In this document: positions 55,293 through 63,037 of the stretch, piece by piece | How the letters are laid out: each line of letters opens with the position of its first letter | Numbering within the stretch: the stretch's first letter is position 1 | Source of the DNA: Streptomyces antimycoticus | GTDB lineage: Bacteria; Actinomycetota; Actinomycetes; Streptomycetales; Streptomycetaceae | DNA length: 64,000 bases | Reading direction: 5' to 3' | Assembly: GCF_005405925.1 (NCBI RefSeq) | Contig: NZ_BJHV01000001.1 | Location: forward strand, 434,001-498,000 | Notes under the pieces: generated by a model | Databases searched by the model: none | The model's input: only the letters and a program-made list of their open reading frames with translations | Told to the model about the DNA's origin: nothing | Made by a program: the position numbers and the translations under genes

Positions 55293-55298
55293 TAAACT
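55293..55298 (+). promoter_or_regulatory. -10 box TAAACT of the leaderless gntR gene
   Basis: TAAACT matches TANNNT and is followed by exactly 7 bases (GAAGACC) before ATG 55306. Transcription should start on the A of the start codon. No ribosome site is present. This gives the regulator its own promoter, separate from the operon. Confidence 0.65.
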
Positions 55299-55305
55299 GA
55301 AGACC

Positions 55306-56061
55306 ATGTTCTCCAAGGTGAGCGGTCCCGTGCGGCTCGCGGATCGGGTCGCGGCGATACTCTCGGAAGAGATCGAGTCCGGGCGGCTGGCCGAGGGCGA
55401 CAAGCTCCCGACCGAGGTGGCGCTGGTCAAGCAGCTGGGCGTCAGCCGCACCGTCGTACGCGAGGCCGTGTCCCGGCTCCGTAACGCGGGCCTGGTCGAA
55501 CCCCGGCAGGGGCTCGGTGTGTTCGTGATGCCGCGGCGCACCCGGCCGCTCGACCTGGAGGCCGAGACCGCCGAGGACACCGAGTCCAAGGTGCGGCAGA
55601 TCGTGGAGGTGCGCCGCCCCATCGAGGGCGAGGCGGCGTACCTCGCGGCCACCCGGGCCACTCCGGCCGGCCTCGCCCGGATGCGTCAGGCCCTGGAGGC
55701 CATCGACGCGGCGGTGGCGGCCGGAGGCGATGGCGTGGACGAGGATCTCGCCTTCCACCGCTCCATCGCCGAATCGACCGGAAATCCGGTGATGCTCTCG
55801 ACGCTGCGCTACCTCGGCGAGGTGCTGCGCAGCGGAATCCGCGTCACGCGTGCGAACGAGGCGCGGCGCGGTGACTTCCTCGAAGCGGTCCGGGACGAGC
55901 ACCACGCCATCCTGGCCGCCATCGAGGCCCGCGACGCCGAGGCGGCGCGCGACGCGGCGCTGCTCCACCTGAGGCACGCGGCGTCCCGGCTGCAGGACGC
56001 GGACGAGGGGTTCTGGACCGAGGCCGAGAACCTCGAGGTGGATCTCGACGCCGCTCCCTGA
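55306..56061 (+). CDS. FadR-subfamily GntR regulator
   Basis: The 251-residue regulator has a GntR winged helix (LADRVAAILSEEIESGRLAEG; QLGVSRTVVREAVSRLRNAGLVEPRQG) and an all-helical FCD ligand domain. The latter has metal-site features (DLAFHRSIAESTGNPVM, DEHHAILAAIEARDAEAA with His). Such FCD domains bind organic acids. It closes the sugar-acid operon and most likely represses it through the palindrome at 49082-49096. The mRNA appears leaderless. Confidence 0.88.
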   Translation: MFSKVSGPVRLADRVAAILSEEIESGRLAEGDKLPTEVALVKQLGVSRTVVREAVSRLRNAGLVEPRQGLGVFVMPRRTRPLDLEAETAEDTESKVRQIVEVRRPIEGEAAYLAATRATPAGLARMRQALEAIDAAVAAGGDGVDEDLAFHRSIAESTGNPVMLSTLRYLGEVLRSGIRVTRANEARRGDFLEAVRDEHHAILAAIEARDAEAARDAALLHLRHAASRLQDADEGFWTEAENLEVDLDAAP

Positions 56062-56071
56062 GACGCGCTCG

Positions 56072-56110
56072 TGAGGCGTGTCCCTGAGGCGTGTCCCTGA
56101 GGCGACTCGC
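56072..56110. repeat. Short tandem repeats after the gntR stop
   Basis: TGAGGCGTGTCCC occurs at 56072 and 56085, and a diverged third copy (TGAGGCGACTCGC) starts at 56098. They begin 10 bases past the stop codon. Confidence 0.75.
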
Positions 56111-56137
56111 CGAGACGCGATGTGCGGCGCGGGTCGC

Positions 56138-57169
56138 TCATCGGCTCGGCGGTGGCGTGGTGGGCTCGGTGGGTCCGTCGGCCGCGGCCTTCGCGTAGCG
56201 GCGGGCCAGGTGGGCGAAGGCGTCCTTGAGCTCGGTCGGCCCGATGACCTCGATGTCGGCGTCGAACCTGCCGATACTGGCGGCCAGTCCGGGCCATGAC
56301 CACGCGCCCAGGACGAGCCGGCAGCGGTCCGGGCCGAGTTCTTCGACGACTCCGTCCCGGGTGTAGGTGGACACGACGGAGGCGGGGAGGTCGAGGATGA
56401 CCTCCCCGAGGCAGGGCCAGCCGCCGGTGCCCTCGGACCCCTGGAATCTGCCGGCGACGAAGGCGGCCACGTCCCCTCCGGGCAGTTCGCGCGGGGTGAA
56501 GCGGGGCCCCGTGGGGGTACGCGGGGTGATCCGGTCGACGCGGAAGGTGCGCCAGTCGTCGCGGTCGAGGTCCCAGGCGAGGAGATACCAGCGCCCGCCC
56601 CGGGTGACGAGGTGGTGCGGCTGCACCCGGCGCGGCGCGGTCGCGGCGGGGTCGGCGCGGGCGGCGGCTTCCGGTGGGGAGACGGGGTCGTAGTCGAAGC
56701 GCAGTACTTCGCGGGCGCGGACGGCCGCGCTGAGGGTCATGAGAACGCCCGGGGCGACCTGCGGATTCGGCCGGGTCCCCGGACCGTCGACGGCGGTGAC
56801 CTGGAGGGCGTCGACGCGATGGCGCAGCCGTGCGGGCATGACCTGCCGGACGGTGCTCAGCGCACGCACCGCCGCCTCCTCGATTCCCGCCCCGGTGACG
56901 GCGGCGGTCTGAAGCGCCACGGCGAGGGCCACGGCCTGGTCGTCGTCGAACAGCAGCGGCGGCAGTTCCATGCCGGCGCCGAGCCGGTAGCCCCCGTCGG
57001 GGCCCTTGATGGCCGCGATGGGATAGCCGAGCTCGCGCAGGCGGTCGACATCGCGGCGCACGGTGCGCGGGCTGACCTCCAGCCGCTCGGCCAGCAGCTG
57101 CCCCGGCCAGTCCCGGCGGGCCTGCAGCAGGGAGAGCAGTGACAGCAGTCGCGCTGATGTCTTCGGCAT
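56138..57169 (-). CDS. WYL-domain transcription regulator (YafY type)
   Basis: The 343-residue protein has an N-terminal HTH_11 domain (LLQARRDWPGQLLAERLEVS, PRTVRRDVDRLRELGYPI), a GPDGGYRLGAG wing, then a WYL domain (VQPHHLVTRGGRWYLLAWD, RTFRVDRITPRTPTG). Its C-terminal WCX extension ends LKDAFAHLARRYA. ATG 57169 is chosen; ATG 57178 is also possible and neither has a clear ribosome site. It diverges from a DinB-family gene. This pairing is common, the regulator usually controlling its neighbour. Confidence 0.85.
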   Translation of the reverse strand: MPKTSARLLSLLSLLQARRDWPGQLLAERLEVSPRTVRRDVDRLRELGYPIAAIKGPDGGYRLGAGMELPPLLFDDDQAVALAVALQTAAVTGAGIEEAAVRALSTVRQVMPARLRHRVDALQVTAVDGPGTRPNPQVAPGVLMTLSAAVRAREVLRFDYDPVSPPEAAARADPAATAPRRVQPHHLVTRGGRWYLLAWDLDRDDWRTFRVDRITPRTPTGPRFTPRELPGGDVAAFVAGRFQGSEGTGGWPCLGEVILDLPASVVSTYTRDGVVEELGPDRCRLVLGAWSWPGLAASIGRFDADIEVIGPTELKDAFAHLARRYAKAAADGPTEPTTPPPSR

Positions 57170-57223
57170 GACATCCATTCTGTCCCGAGAAGCGGCCACA
57201 CCCTGTCCGCTACCCCTGCGACC

Positions 57224-57242
57224 GTTGTCTCTGTCAGACAAC
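57224..57242. promoter_or_regulatory. Probable operator between WYL and DinB genes
   Basis: GTTGTCT (57224-57230) and AGACAAC (57236-57242) form a perfect inverted repeat with a 5-base spacer in the 99-base divergent interval. It is well placed to control both promoters and is the likely target of the WYL regulator. Confidence 0.6.
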
Positions 57243-57268
57243 GGGAACGACAGAAGGACCCCATCACT

Positions 57269-57847
57269 GTGACCGCCACCACCACGCCCCCCACCACGCT
57301 CGACGGCGAGCGGGCCGATCTGCTCGCCGAGCTCGCCGCCGCACGATCCGCCCTGACCACCACGGTGCGCGGGCTCGGCGACGAGCAGGCCGGCCGGCGC
57401 CCGACGGCCGGCGCACTGTGCCTGGGCGGGCTGATCAAGCACGTCGCGGCCATCGAGGAAGGATGGCTGCGCTTCGTCCTCGAAGGCCCTTCGGCGCTGC
57501 GCTACGACCTGCCCGACGGCGTCACCTGGGCCGACCTCGCGGCCGGTACGGCACGTGAGATCCCGCAGTGGGCGATCGACAACCAGAACAACTTCCAGAT
57601 GCTGCCCGGTGAGACGCTGGCCGGAATCCTCCAGCGCTATGAGCAGGTCGCCGCCCGGAGCGCGGAGATCATCACCGCCGTCCCCGACCTGTCGGCGACA
57701 CACCCGCTGCCGGAGGCGCCCTGGAACGAGCCGGGAGCGGCACACAGCGTGCGCCGGGTGCTGATGCACGTCATCGCCGAGACCGCCCAGCACGCCGGGC
57801 ACGCGGACATCATCCGCGAGTCGCTCGACGGGCAGAAGTCCAGCTGA
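57269..57847 (+). CDS. DinB-family metalloprotein (DUF664-like)
   Basis: The 192-residue four-helix-bundle protein has the three metal histidines of the DinB family, in GGLIKHVAAIEEGWLRFVL and in MHVIAETAQHAGHADIIRE. Families of this fold include mycothiol- and bacillithiol-dependent S-transferases, so a thiol-linked detoxification role is possible. GTG 57269 follows AGAAGGA. It diverges from a WYL regulator and is followed by an exceptionally strong terminator. Confidence 0.85.
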   Translation: MTATTTPPTTLDGERADLLAELAAARSALTTTVRGLGDEQAGRRPTAGALCLGGLIKHVAAIEEGWLRFVLEGPSALRYDLPDGVTWADLAAGTAREIPQWAIDNQNNFQMLPGETLAGILQRYEQVAARSAEIITAVPDLSATHPLPEAPWNEPGAAHSVRRVLMHVIAETAQHAGHADIIRESLDGQKSS

Positions 57848-57864
57848 CCGCTGCCTGATCTCCC

Positions 57865-57906
57865 CCGGAACCGGGCCGGTGACGGCCGTCACCGGCCCGG
57901 TTCCGG
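57865..57906 (+). terminator. Perfect 19-base-pair hairpin after the DinB gene
   Basis: CCGGAACCGGGCCGGTGAC (57865-57883) pairs without mismatch with 57888-57906 around the 4-base loop GGCC. It starts 18 bases past the DinB stop and ends 38 bases before the aldo-keto reductase start. This also argues against the ATG at 57879 as a start for that gene. Confidence 0.9.
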
Positions 57907-57944
57907 AACCCAAGAGCCAAGGAACCGAAGGGAACGGCGCGACC

Positions 57945-58985
57945 GTGAAGACGCGTGAGCTGGGGCGGACCGGTATTCAGGTCAGCCCCTACTGCCTGGG
58001 CACGATGATGTTCGGCCAGGTGGGCAACCCCGATCCCGACGACTGTGTCCGGATCATCCATCGGGCGCTGGACTCGGGCATCAACTTCGTCGACACCGCC
58101 GATGTGTACGGACCCCACGGGATGTCCGAGGAGATCGTGGGCAAGGCCCTGAAGGGTCGGCGCGACGACATCGTGCTGGCCACCAAGGTCAACGGCGCGA
58201 TGGGTGAGGACCCCAACCGTGGCGGCAGCTCCCGGCGTTGGATCATCACCGAGGTCGAGCACTCGCTGCGCCGCCTGCGGGCCGATCACATCGACCTCTA
58301 CCAGATGCACCATCCCGACCCGCGCACCGACATCGAGGAGACGCTCTCCGCCCTGACCGACCTGGTGCGCAGCGGCAAGGTGCGCGCGATCGGCTCCTCC
58401 AACCTCCCTGCCTCGGAGATCGTCGAAGCGCAGTGGGTCGCCGAGCGGCGCGGATTGCAGCGCTTCCGCACCGAGCAGCCCACGTACTCCCTCCTCAACC
58501 GCGGCATCGAGCGCGAGATCCTGCCCGTCTGCCAGCGGTACGGCATGGGCACACTCGTGTGGAGCCCGCTGGCGATGGGCCTGCTCACCGGCCGCTACCG
58601 CAAGGGCGGCCCCTCGGTGCGGAACGCGCGGATGAACTGGGTGCCCCGGCATCTGACCGACGAGCGCAAACTCGACGCCGTCGAGCGGCTCATCCCGCTG
58701 GCCGAGGAGGCCGGTCTGTCGCTGACCCACCTGGCGATGGCCTTCGCCATCACCCACCCCGCCGTCACCTCGGCCATCATCGGGCCGCGCACCATGGAGC
58801 AACTGGAGGATCTCCTGGCCGGGGCCGCGGTCACCCTCGACGACGACGTCCTCGACCGGATCGACCAGATCGTGGCACCCGGAACCGACATCGGCCCGCT
58901 CGATGTGTCCTACACCCCGCCGGCCGTCGAACGCGCGGCACTGCGGCGGCGATCGGCCGACGAGCGCGCCGCGGTGACACGGTGA
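57945..58985 (+). CDS. Aldo/keto reductase
   Basis: The 346-residue NADPH-dependent TIM-barrel reductase has LGRTGIQVSPYCLGTMMFG, the catalytic Asp/Tyr in NFVDTADVYGPHGMSEE, Lys in IVLATKVNGAMG, His in IDLYQMHHPDPRTDIEETL, then IGSSNLPASEI and VWSPLAMGLLTGRY. A C-terminal SAIIGPRTMEQLED gives the cofactor arginine. It reduces aldehydes or ketones of unknown identity. GTG 57945 is chosen over ATG 57879, which lies inside the terminator hairpin. It overlaps the next gene by four bases. Confidence 0.88.
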   Translation: MKTRELGRTGIQVSPYCLGTMMFGQVGNPDPDDCVRIIHRALDSGINFVDTADVYGPHGMSEEIVGKALKGRRDDIVLATKVNGAMGEDPNRGGSSRRWIITEVEHSLRRLRADHIDLYQMHHPDPRTDIEETLSALTDLVRSGKVRAIGSSNLPASEIVEAQWVAERRGLQRFRTEQPTYSLLNRGIEREILPVCQRYGMGTLVWSPLAMGLLTGRYRKGGPSVRNARMNWVPRHLTDERKLDAVERLIPLAEEAGLSLTHLAMAFAITHPAVTSAIIGPRTMEQLEDLLAGAAVTLDDDVLDRIDQIVAPGTDIGPLDVSYTPPAVERAALRRRSADERAAVTR

Positions 58986-60076
58986 CCGTTCTCGGCAACC
59001 GGGCGCTGGGCCGCGCCACGCTCGCCCGCCAGTTGCTGCTCGATCGCGCCGACGTACCGGTCCTCGACGCCGTCGCGCACCTGTGCGGCATGCAGGCACA
59101 GGAGCCGCAGGAGCCGTTCATCGGGCTCTGGTCACGGCTGCGCGCGTTCGACCCGGCCGTCCTCTCGGACCTGCTGAGCGGGCGCGGCCTGGTGCGGACC
59201 CACCTCATGCGCCGTACCGTCCACCTGCTCACGGCCGAGGACATCCTGGCCTGGCGGACCCGCCACGAGACCATGCTGCGCCAGCGGGTGCTCGGGACCT
59301 ACCGCCGTGAACTCGAGGGGATAGACCTCGACGAACTGGCCGCCGCGGGCCGGGCGGTGATGGCCGACGGTGAGCCCCGCTCGATGGCCGAGCTGGTGGG
59401 GACGCTCGCCGCGCGCTGGCCCGCCCCGCCACCGCGGGCACTGGGCGAAATGCTGATCGCCGCCCTTGTCCCGGTGGCGCAGACGCCGCCCCGCGGGCTG
59501 TGGCGCACCAGGGCGGGAGTGCGCAACGTCCTGCTCTCCTCCTGGCTGGGGCGACAGCCGGACCCGCCCTCCCCCGATGGTGCCGACCCGGTCGGCCAGG
59601 CGCTGGTACGGCGCTATCTGGCCGCCTTCGGCCCCGCGGCCTCAGCCGATCTGCGCGCCTGGTGCGGCCTCGCCGGACTCCCGGCCGCGGTGTCCGCGAT
59701 ACGGGAGGAACTGGTCAGCTTCCGCGATGAACGCGGCCGCGAGCTGTTGGACCTCCCCGGCGCGCCACGTCCGGACCCCGACACACCCGCGCCGGTGCGC
59801 TTCTTGCCCGCGTTCGACAACGCGATCCTCGGCTACCACGACCGCGGCCGGATCATCGACGACGCCCATCGGGGTCTTTCGGTCGCCGGGGAGCGCGTGG
59901 TGCTGGTGGACGGCCGAGTGGCCGCGACCTGGAGCGTCGACACGGGCACCGTGGTCGTCACCCCGCTGGGCGTCCTGTCCCAAGCCGACCGCACCGCCGT
60001 CGCCGAGGAGGGGCGGGAAGTGGCGTCGTTCCTCTCCGACGGCGAAAGCGACCGCGTGCGCGTCTCTCCGGGTTGA
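58982..60076 (+). CDS. Winged-helix DNA-binding domain protein (HTH_42 / YcaQ-like)
   Basis: The 364-residue protein belongs to the HTH_42 family. It has LARQLLLDRADVPVLDAVAHL with GMQAQEPQEPFIGLWSRL, GRGLVRTHLMRRTVHLLTAED, VRRYLAAFGPAASADLRAW and a late RFLPAFDNAILGYHDRGRI. These are the signatures of the AlkX/YcaQ DNA-glycosylase superfamily, some of which unhook interstrand crosslinks. The YcaQ catalytic QxQ/QxD motif is seen here as QAQ in GMQAQEPQ, so glycosylase activity is possible. GTG 58982 overlaps the stop of the aldo-keto reductase. Confidence 0.8.
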   Translation: MTVLGNRALGRATLARQLLLDRADVPVLDAVAHLCGMQAQEPQEPFIGLWSRLRAFDPAVLSDLLSGRGLVRTHLMRRTVHLLTAEDILAWRTRHETMLRQRVLGTYRRELEGIDLDELAAAGRAVMADGEPRSMAELVGTLAARWPAPPPRALGEMLIAALVPVAQTPPRGLWRTRAGVRNVLLSSWLGRQPDPPSPDGADPVGQALVRRYLAAFGPAASADLRAWCGLAGLPAAVSAIREELVSFRDERGRELLDLPGAPRPDPDTPAPVRFLPAFDNAILGYHDRGRIIDDAHRGLSVAGERVVLVDGRVAATWSVDTGTVVVTPLGVLSQADRTAVAEEGREVASFLSDGESDRVRVSPG

Positions 60077-60149
60077 GCGGTTCCCCGCGTCTCCATGCCG
60101 AGCGGTTCCGTGCACCCGCCGCGTGCGGGTACGCACCGCACCCCCCCGG

Positions 60150-61448
60150 TCATGGAGTGGGGTCCTCCTGGGGCATGGGTGCGGTCCGGCCGTCGGGCGC
60201 GGGGTGCGCGGTCGGCGCGGAACGGGCGCGGGGGCGGGCGAAATGGCGCATCATCGGCATCTCGACACCGCGCCACAGCAGCAGCGACACCGCCACACAC
60301 AGCGCCGACACCACCAGGGACAGCGCCGTGGCGGTCACCGTGTCGAAGGTCCGCTGGTCCAGTTGCACCCGGATCGCGTACAGCACCGGGAAATGGACCA
60401 TGTACAGCGCGAACGACGCCTCACCCAGCACCACCAGGCCCCGGCGCCCCAGCCAGTTCCCGCGACCCTGAACATCACGGGTGGCGATGACCGGGATCAG
60501 GGCGGCCACCGGCAGACAGGTGGCCGCTCCCCATACGTACTCCTCGGGCAACTGCGGCCGCGCCGCGAAGACTCCCGCCAGGGCGAGCAGCGGCCAGCGC
60601 AGCCGCAGCGTCGGCCAGCGGTCCAGTTGGACCGCCCGGGCGAGCACCACCCCGAGGATGAACTCCAGCAGCCGTACCGGCGGGAAGAAGTAGATCAGCC
60701 ACCACCGCTCCGTCGAGAGCGGCGACCAACTCCCCGGCGCCGCCTCGTCGGTGATCGCCATCGCCACCAGCGGCATCGTCACCACCAGCGCCGCCACCAG
60801 GGCGATCACCGGCCAGAGCAGCCGCGCCGGGAGCGCCTGCACCGGCCGGATCAACAAGGGGAAGAGGAGGTAGAAGAACGCCTCGCAGGAGATGGACCAG
60901 GTGACCGGATTGACACTGCTGAAATCGGCCATGTCCGGGACCCAGGCGTGCACCAGCAGCAGATTCCGGACCGCCTCCCCCAACCCCGGATCCGGCACCG
61001 GAAGCAAGGCGGCGGTGCCCGTCACCATGAGCAGGCCCAGCATCAGGGTCCAGGTCACCACATGGTTGGGGAAGATCTTCACCAGTCGGCGGCGCCAGAA
61101 CCGGAGGGCGGTGTCGGTCGGGGACGCGTTCCACGCCAGCACGAAACCACTGAGGAGGAAGAAGGAGGAGACCGCCGCCGCGCTGGCCATGGACGAGGCA
61201 TCGGCGGCCTCATAGACCCCCTGGTCCTCGAAGAATCTGCCCAGCGTCAGCACATGGCCCGCCAGCACCACCCCGGCCAGCAGAAAGCGAAGACCCGTCA
61301 ACGACGGCAGCCGATCGCCACGCGGTAACACACCGCCCACAGGAGACCCCTCCCCAAACGACGCAGGCACAGCACCCACGAGCCTGCCCGTCGCACCACC
61401 CCGGCTCCAATACCGCCCCCACGGGAACATCCAGGCGAACCCCACCAC
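60150..61448 (-). CDS. Acyltransferase 3 family membrane protein
   Basis: The 432-residue integral membrane protein has about ten helices and the acyltransferase 3 hallmarks: SLTGLRFLLAGVVLAGHVL with the conserved His, the SSFFLLSGFVLAW loop-helix, RRRLVKIFPNHVVTW and TWSISCEAFFYLLFPLL. It should transfer acetyl or another acyl group to a surface or secreted carbohydrate. An Arg/Pro-rich tail follows the last helix. The start may be 61448 or the ATG at 61430. No glycan genes adjoin it. Confidence 0.82.
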   Translation of the reverse strand: MVGFAWMFPWGRYWSRGGATGRLVGAVPASFGEGSPVGGVLPRGDRLPSLTGLRFLLAGVVLAGHVLTLGRFFEDQGVYEAADASSMASAAAVSSFFLLSGFVLAWNASPTDTALRFWRRRLVKIFPNHVVTWTLMLGLLMVTGTAALLPVPDPGLGEAVRNLLLVHAWVPDMADFSSVNPVTWSISCEAFFYLLFPLLIRPVQALPARLLWPVIALVAALVVTMPLVAMAITDEAAPGSWSPLSTERWWLIYFFPPVRLLEFILGVVLARAVQLDRWPTLRLRWPLLALAGVFAARPQLPEEYVWGAATCLPVAALIPVIATRDVQGRGNWLGRRGLVVLGEASFALYMVHFPVLYAIRVQLDQRTFDTVTATALSLVVSALCVAVSLLLWRGVEMPMMRHFARPRARSAPTAHPAPDGRTAPMPQEDPTP

Positions 61449-61464
61449 CCGCAGCGGGACCTTG

Positions 61465-61560
61465 CCGGTCCTGCACGGTGGACCGGGCTACCCGAGTGGT
61501 CCGCTGTTCGAGGCATTCGAGCCGCTTGCCCGGGAGCGTGAGGTCATCTGGTACACGAAT
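61465..61560 (+). pseudogene. Proline-iminopeptidase-like gene fragment
   Basis: The frame reads LPVLHGGPGYPSGPLFEAFEPL and continues AREREVIWY. This is the HGGPG oxyanion motif and following strand of prolyl aminopeptidases and related alpha/beta hydrolases. Nothing upstream or downstream continues the fold, so only some 30 residues survive. Confidence 0.5.
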
Positions 61561-61613
61561 CGAAGCGCGCTCATAGCCACGATCCGTCGACCGGCCTCTG
61601 ATCGCCGGGTGAC

Positions 61614-62834
61614 TCAGCCGCGTGGGCCCGGCGTGCGCAGGAAGTCCGCGAGCGCCTCCAGCAAGCGGTCCACGTCCTCGGCGCTGTTGTAGGGGGCCAG
61701 GCCGATGCGCAGGCCGCCGGTGTCGCCCAGGCCCAGCCTGCGGGATGCCTCCACCGCGTAGAAGGAGCCGGAGGGGGCGTCGACGCCGCGGCTCGCGAGG
61801 TGGCGGTAGGCGTCGGTGGTGTCGCGGCCGTCGATGGTCAGCAGCACGGTCGGGGTGCGGTCCGCCGCCCGGGAGTGGATGGTGATCGGGTCGAGGGCGG
61901 CCAGGCCCTCGTCGATGCGCCGGCGAAGAGTGGCCTCGTACTGTTCGAGGGCTGTGAACGACGAGGCCAGCCGCTCCCTTCGGCTGCCTTCGGCGCCGGG
62001 GGCCAGGGTGGCGAGGAAGTCGACGGCGGCGCGGGTGCCGGCGAGGAATTCATAGGGCAGGGTGCCGAATTCGAAGCGCTCGGGGACGTCGTTCGTCGAG
62101 GGGAGCAGCTTGTCCGGGGTCAGGGTCTCCAGGAGCTCGGGCCGGCTGGCCAGGACGCCGAGGTGGGGGCCGAAGAACTTATAGGGGGAGCAGCAGAAGA
62201 AGTCCGCTCCGAGCTGCTGGATGTCGACATGGGCGTGGGCGGTGTAGTGCACGCCGTCGACGTAGAGCAGCGCCCCGGCCGCGTGCACCCGCCGGGAGAT
62301 CTCCGGGATGGCCGGGCGGGTGCCGATCAGGTTGGAGGCGGCGGTGACCGCGACCAGCCGGGTGCGGTCGCCGAGCTGGGCGCTGATGTCGTCGGGGGTC
62401 AGTTCGCCGGTCGCGGGGTCGAAGTCGGCCCAGCGGACGGTGGCGCCGGCGGCTTCGGCGGCTTGGATCCAGGGGCGGATGTTGGAGTCGTGGTCCAGCC
62501 GGGACACCACGACCTCGTCCCCCGGTGACCAGGTCTTGGCGAGGGTGCGGGAGAAGTCATAGGTGAGCGCGGTGGCGCTGCGCCCGAACACGACCCCGGC
62601 CGGGTCGGCGCCGAGCAGATCGCCCATGGCCTGCCGGGCCGACTGGACGAGGGCCTCGGAGTTGCGCTCCCCCGCGGTGAGCCGGCCTCGGTTGGCCAGC
62701 GGGTTGGCCAGCGCGTCGGTGATGGCCTCGATGACGGGGAGGGGGGTCTGGGTGCCCCCGGGGCCGTCGAAGTGGGCCGAGCCGGCCTTCAGTGCGGGGA
62801 ACTGTGCGCGGATGGCGCTGATGTCGTATGCCAC
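61614..62834 (-). CDS. Cysteine-desulfurase-like aminotransferase class V protein
   Basis: The 406-residue PLP enzyme belongs to the class V/SufS-like group. It has AHFDGPGGTQTPLPVIEAI, the PLP contacts VVVSRLDHDSNIRPWIQAAE and TAASNLIGTRPAI, VDGVHYTAHAHVDIQ, and the Schiff-base lysine in FFCCSPYKFFGPHLG. The flexible active-site Cys loop of true desulfurases is not evident, so it may be a C-S lyase, selenocysteine lyase or epimerase-like enzyme. GTG 62834 follows AAGGAG. No iron-sulfur assembly genes adjoin it. Confidence 0.8.
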   Translation of the reverse strand: MAYDISAIRAQFPALKAGSAHFDGPGGTQTPLPVIEAITDALANPLANRGRLTAGERNSEALVQSARQAMGDLLGADPAGVVFGRSATALTYDFSRTLAKTWSPGDEVVVSRLDHDSNIRPWIQAAEAAGATVRWADFDPATGELTPDDISAQLGDRTRLVAVTAASNLIGTRPAIPEISRRVHAAGALLYVDGVHYTAHAHVDIQQLGADFFCCSPYKFFGPHLGVLASRPELLETLTPDKLLPSTNDVPERFEFGTLPYEFLAGTRAAVDFLATLAPGAEGSRRERLASSFTALEQYEATLRRRIDEGLAALDPITIHSRAADRTPTVLLTIDGRDTTDAYRHLASRGVDAPSGSFYAVEASRRLGLGDTGGLRIGLAPYNSAEDVDRLLEALADFLRTPGPRG

Positions 62835-63037
62835 GAGCGACTCCTTGCCGAGGGGTGACCAGGGCGATCTTATGCAGGCACCGGTGCGGAACGGCAGGGG
62901 GCGGGGTGGGGCCGCCGCGCCGGGGAGAGGTGTTCCGGCGCCCGGACAGCCACCCTGATTGAATCTGTACGTATGGGGATGAATCACCCTCCTCTTCCAC
63001 CGTGCGGGACCGGGACGCGGAAGGCGGTGGCGCCGAC

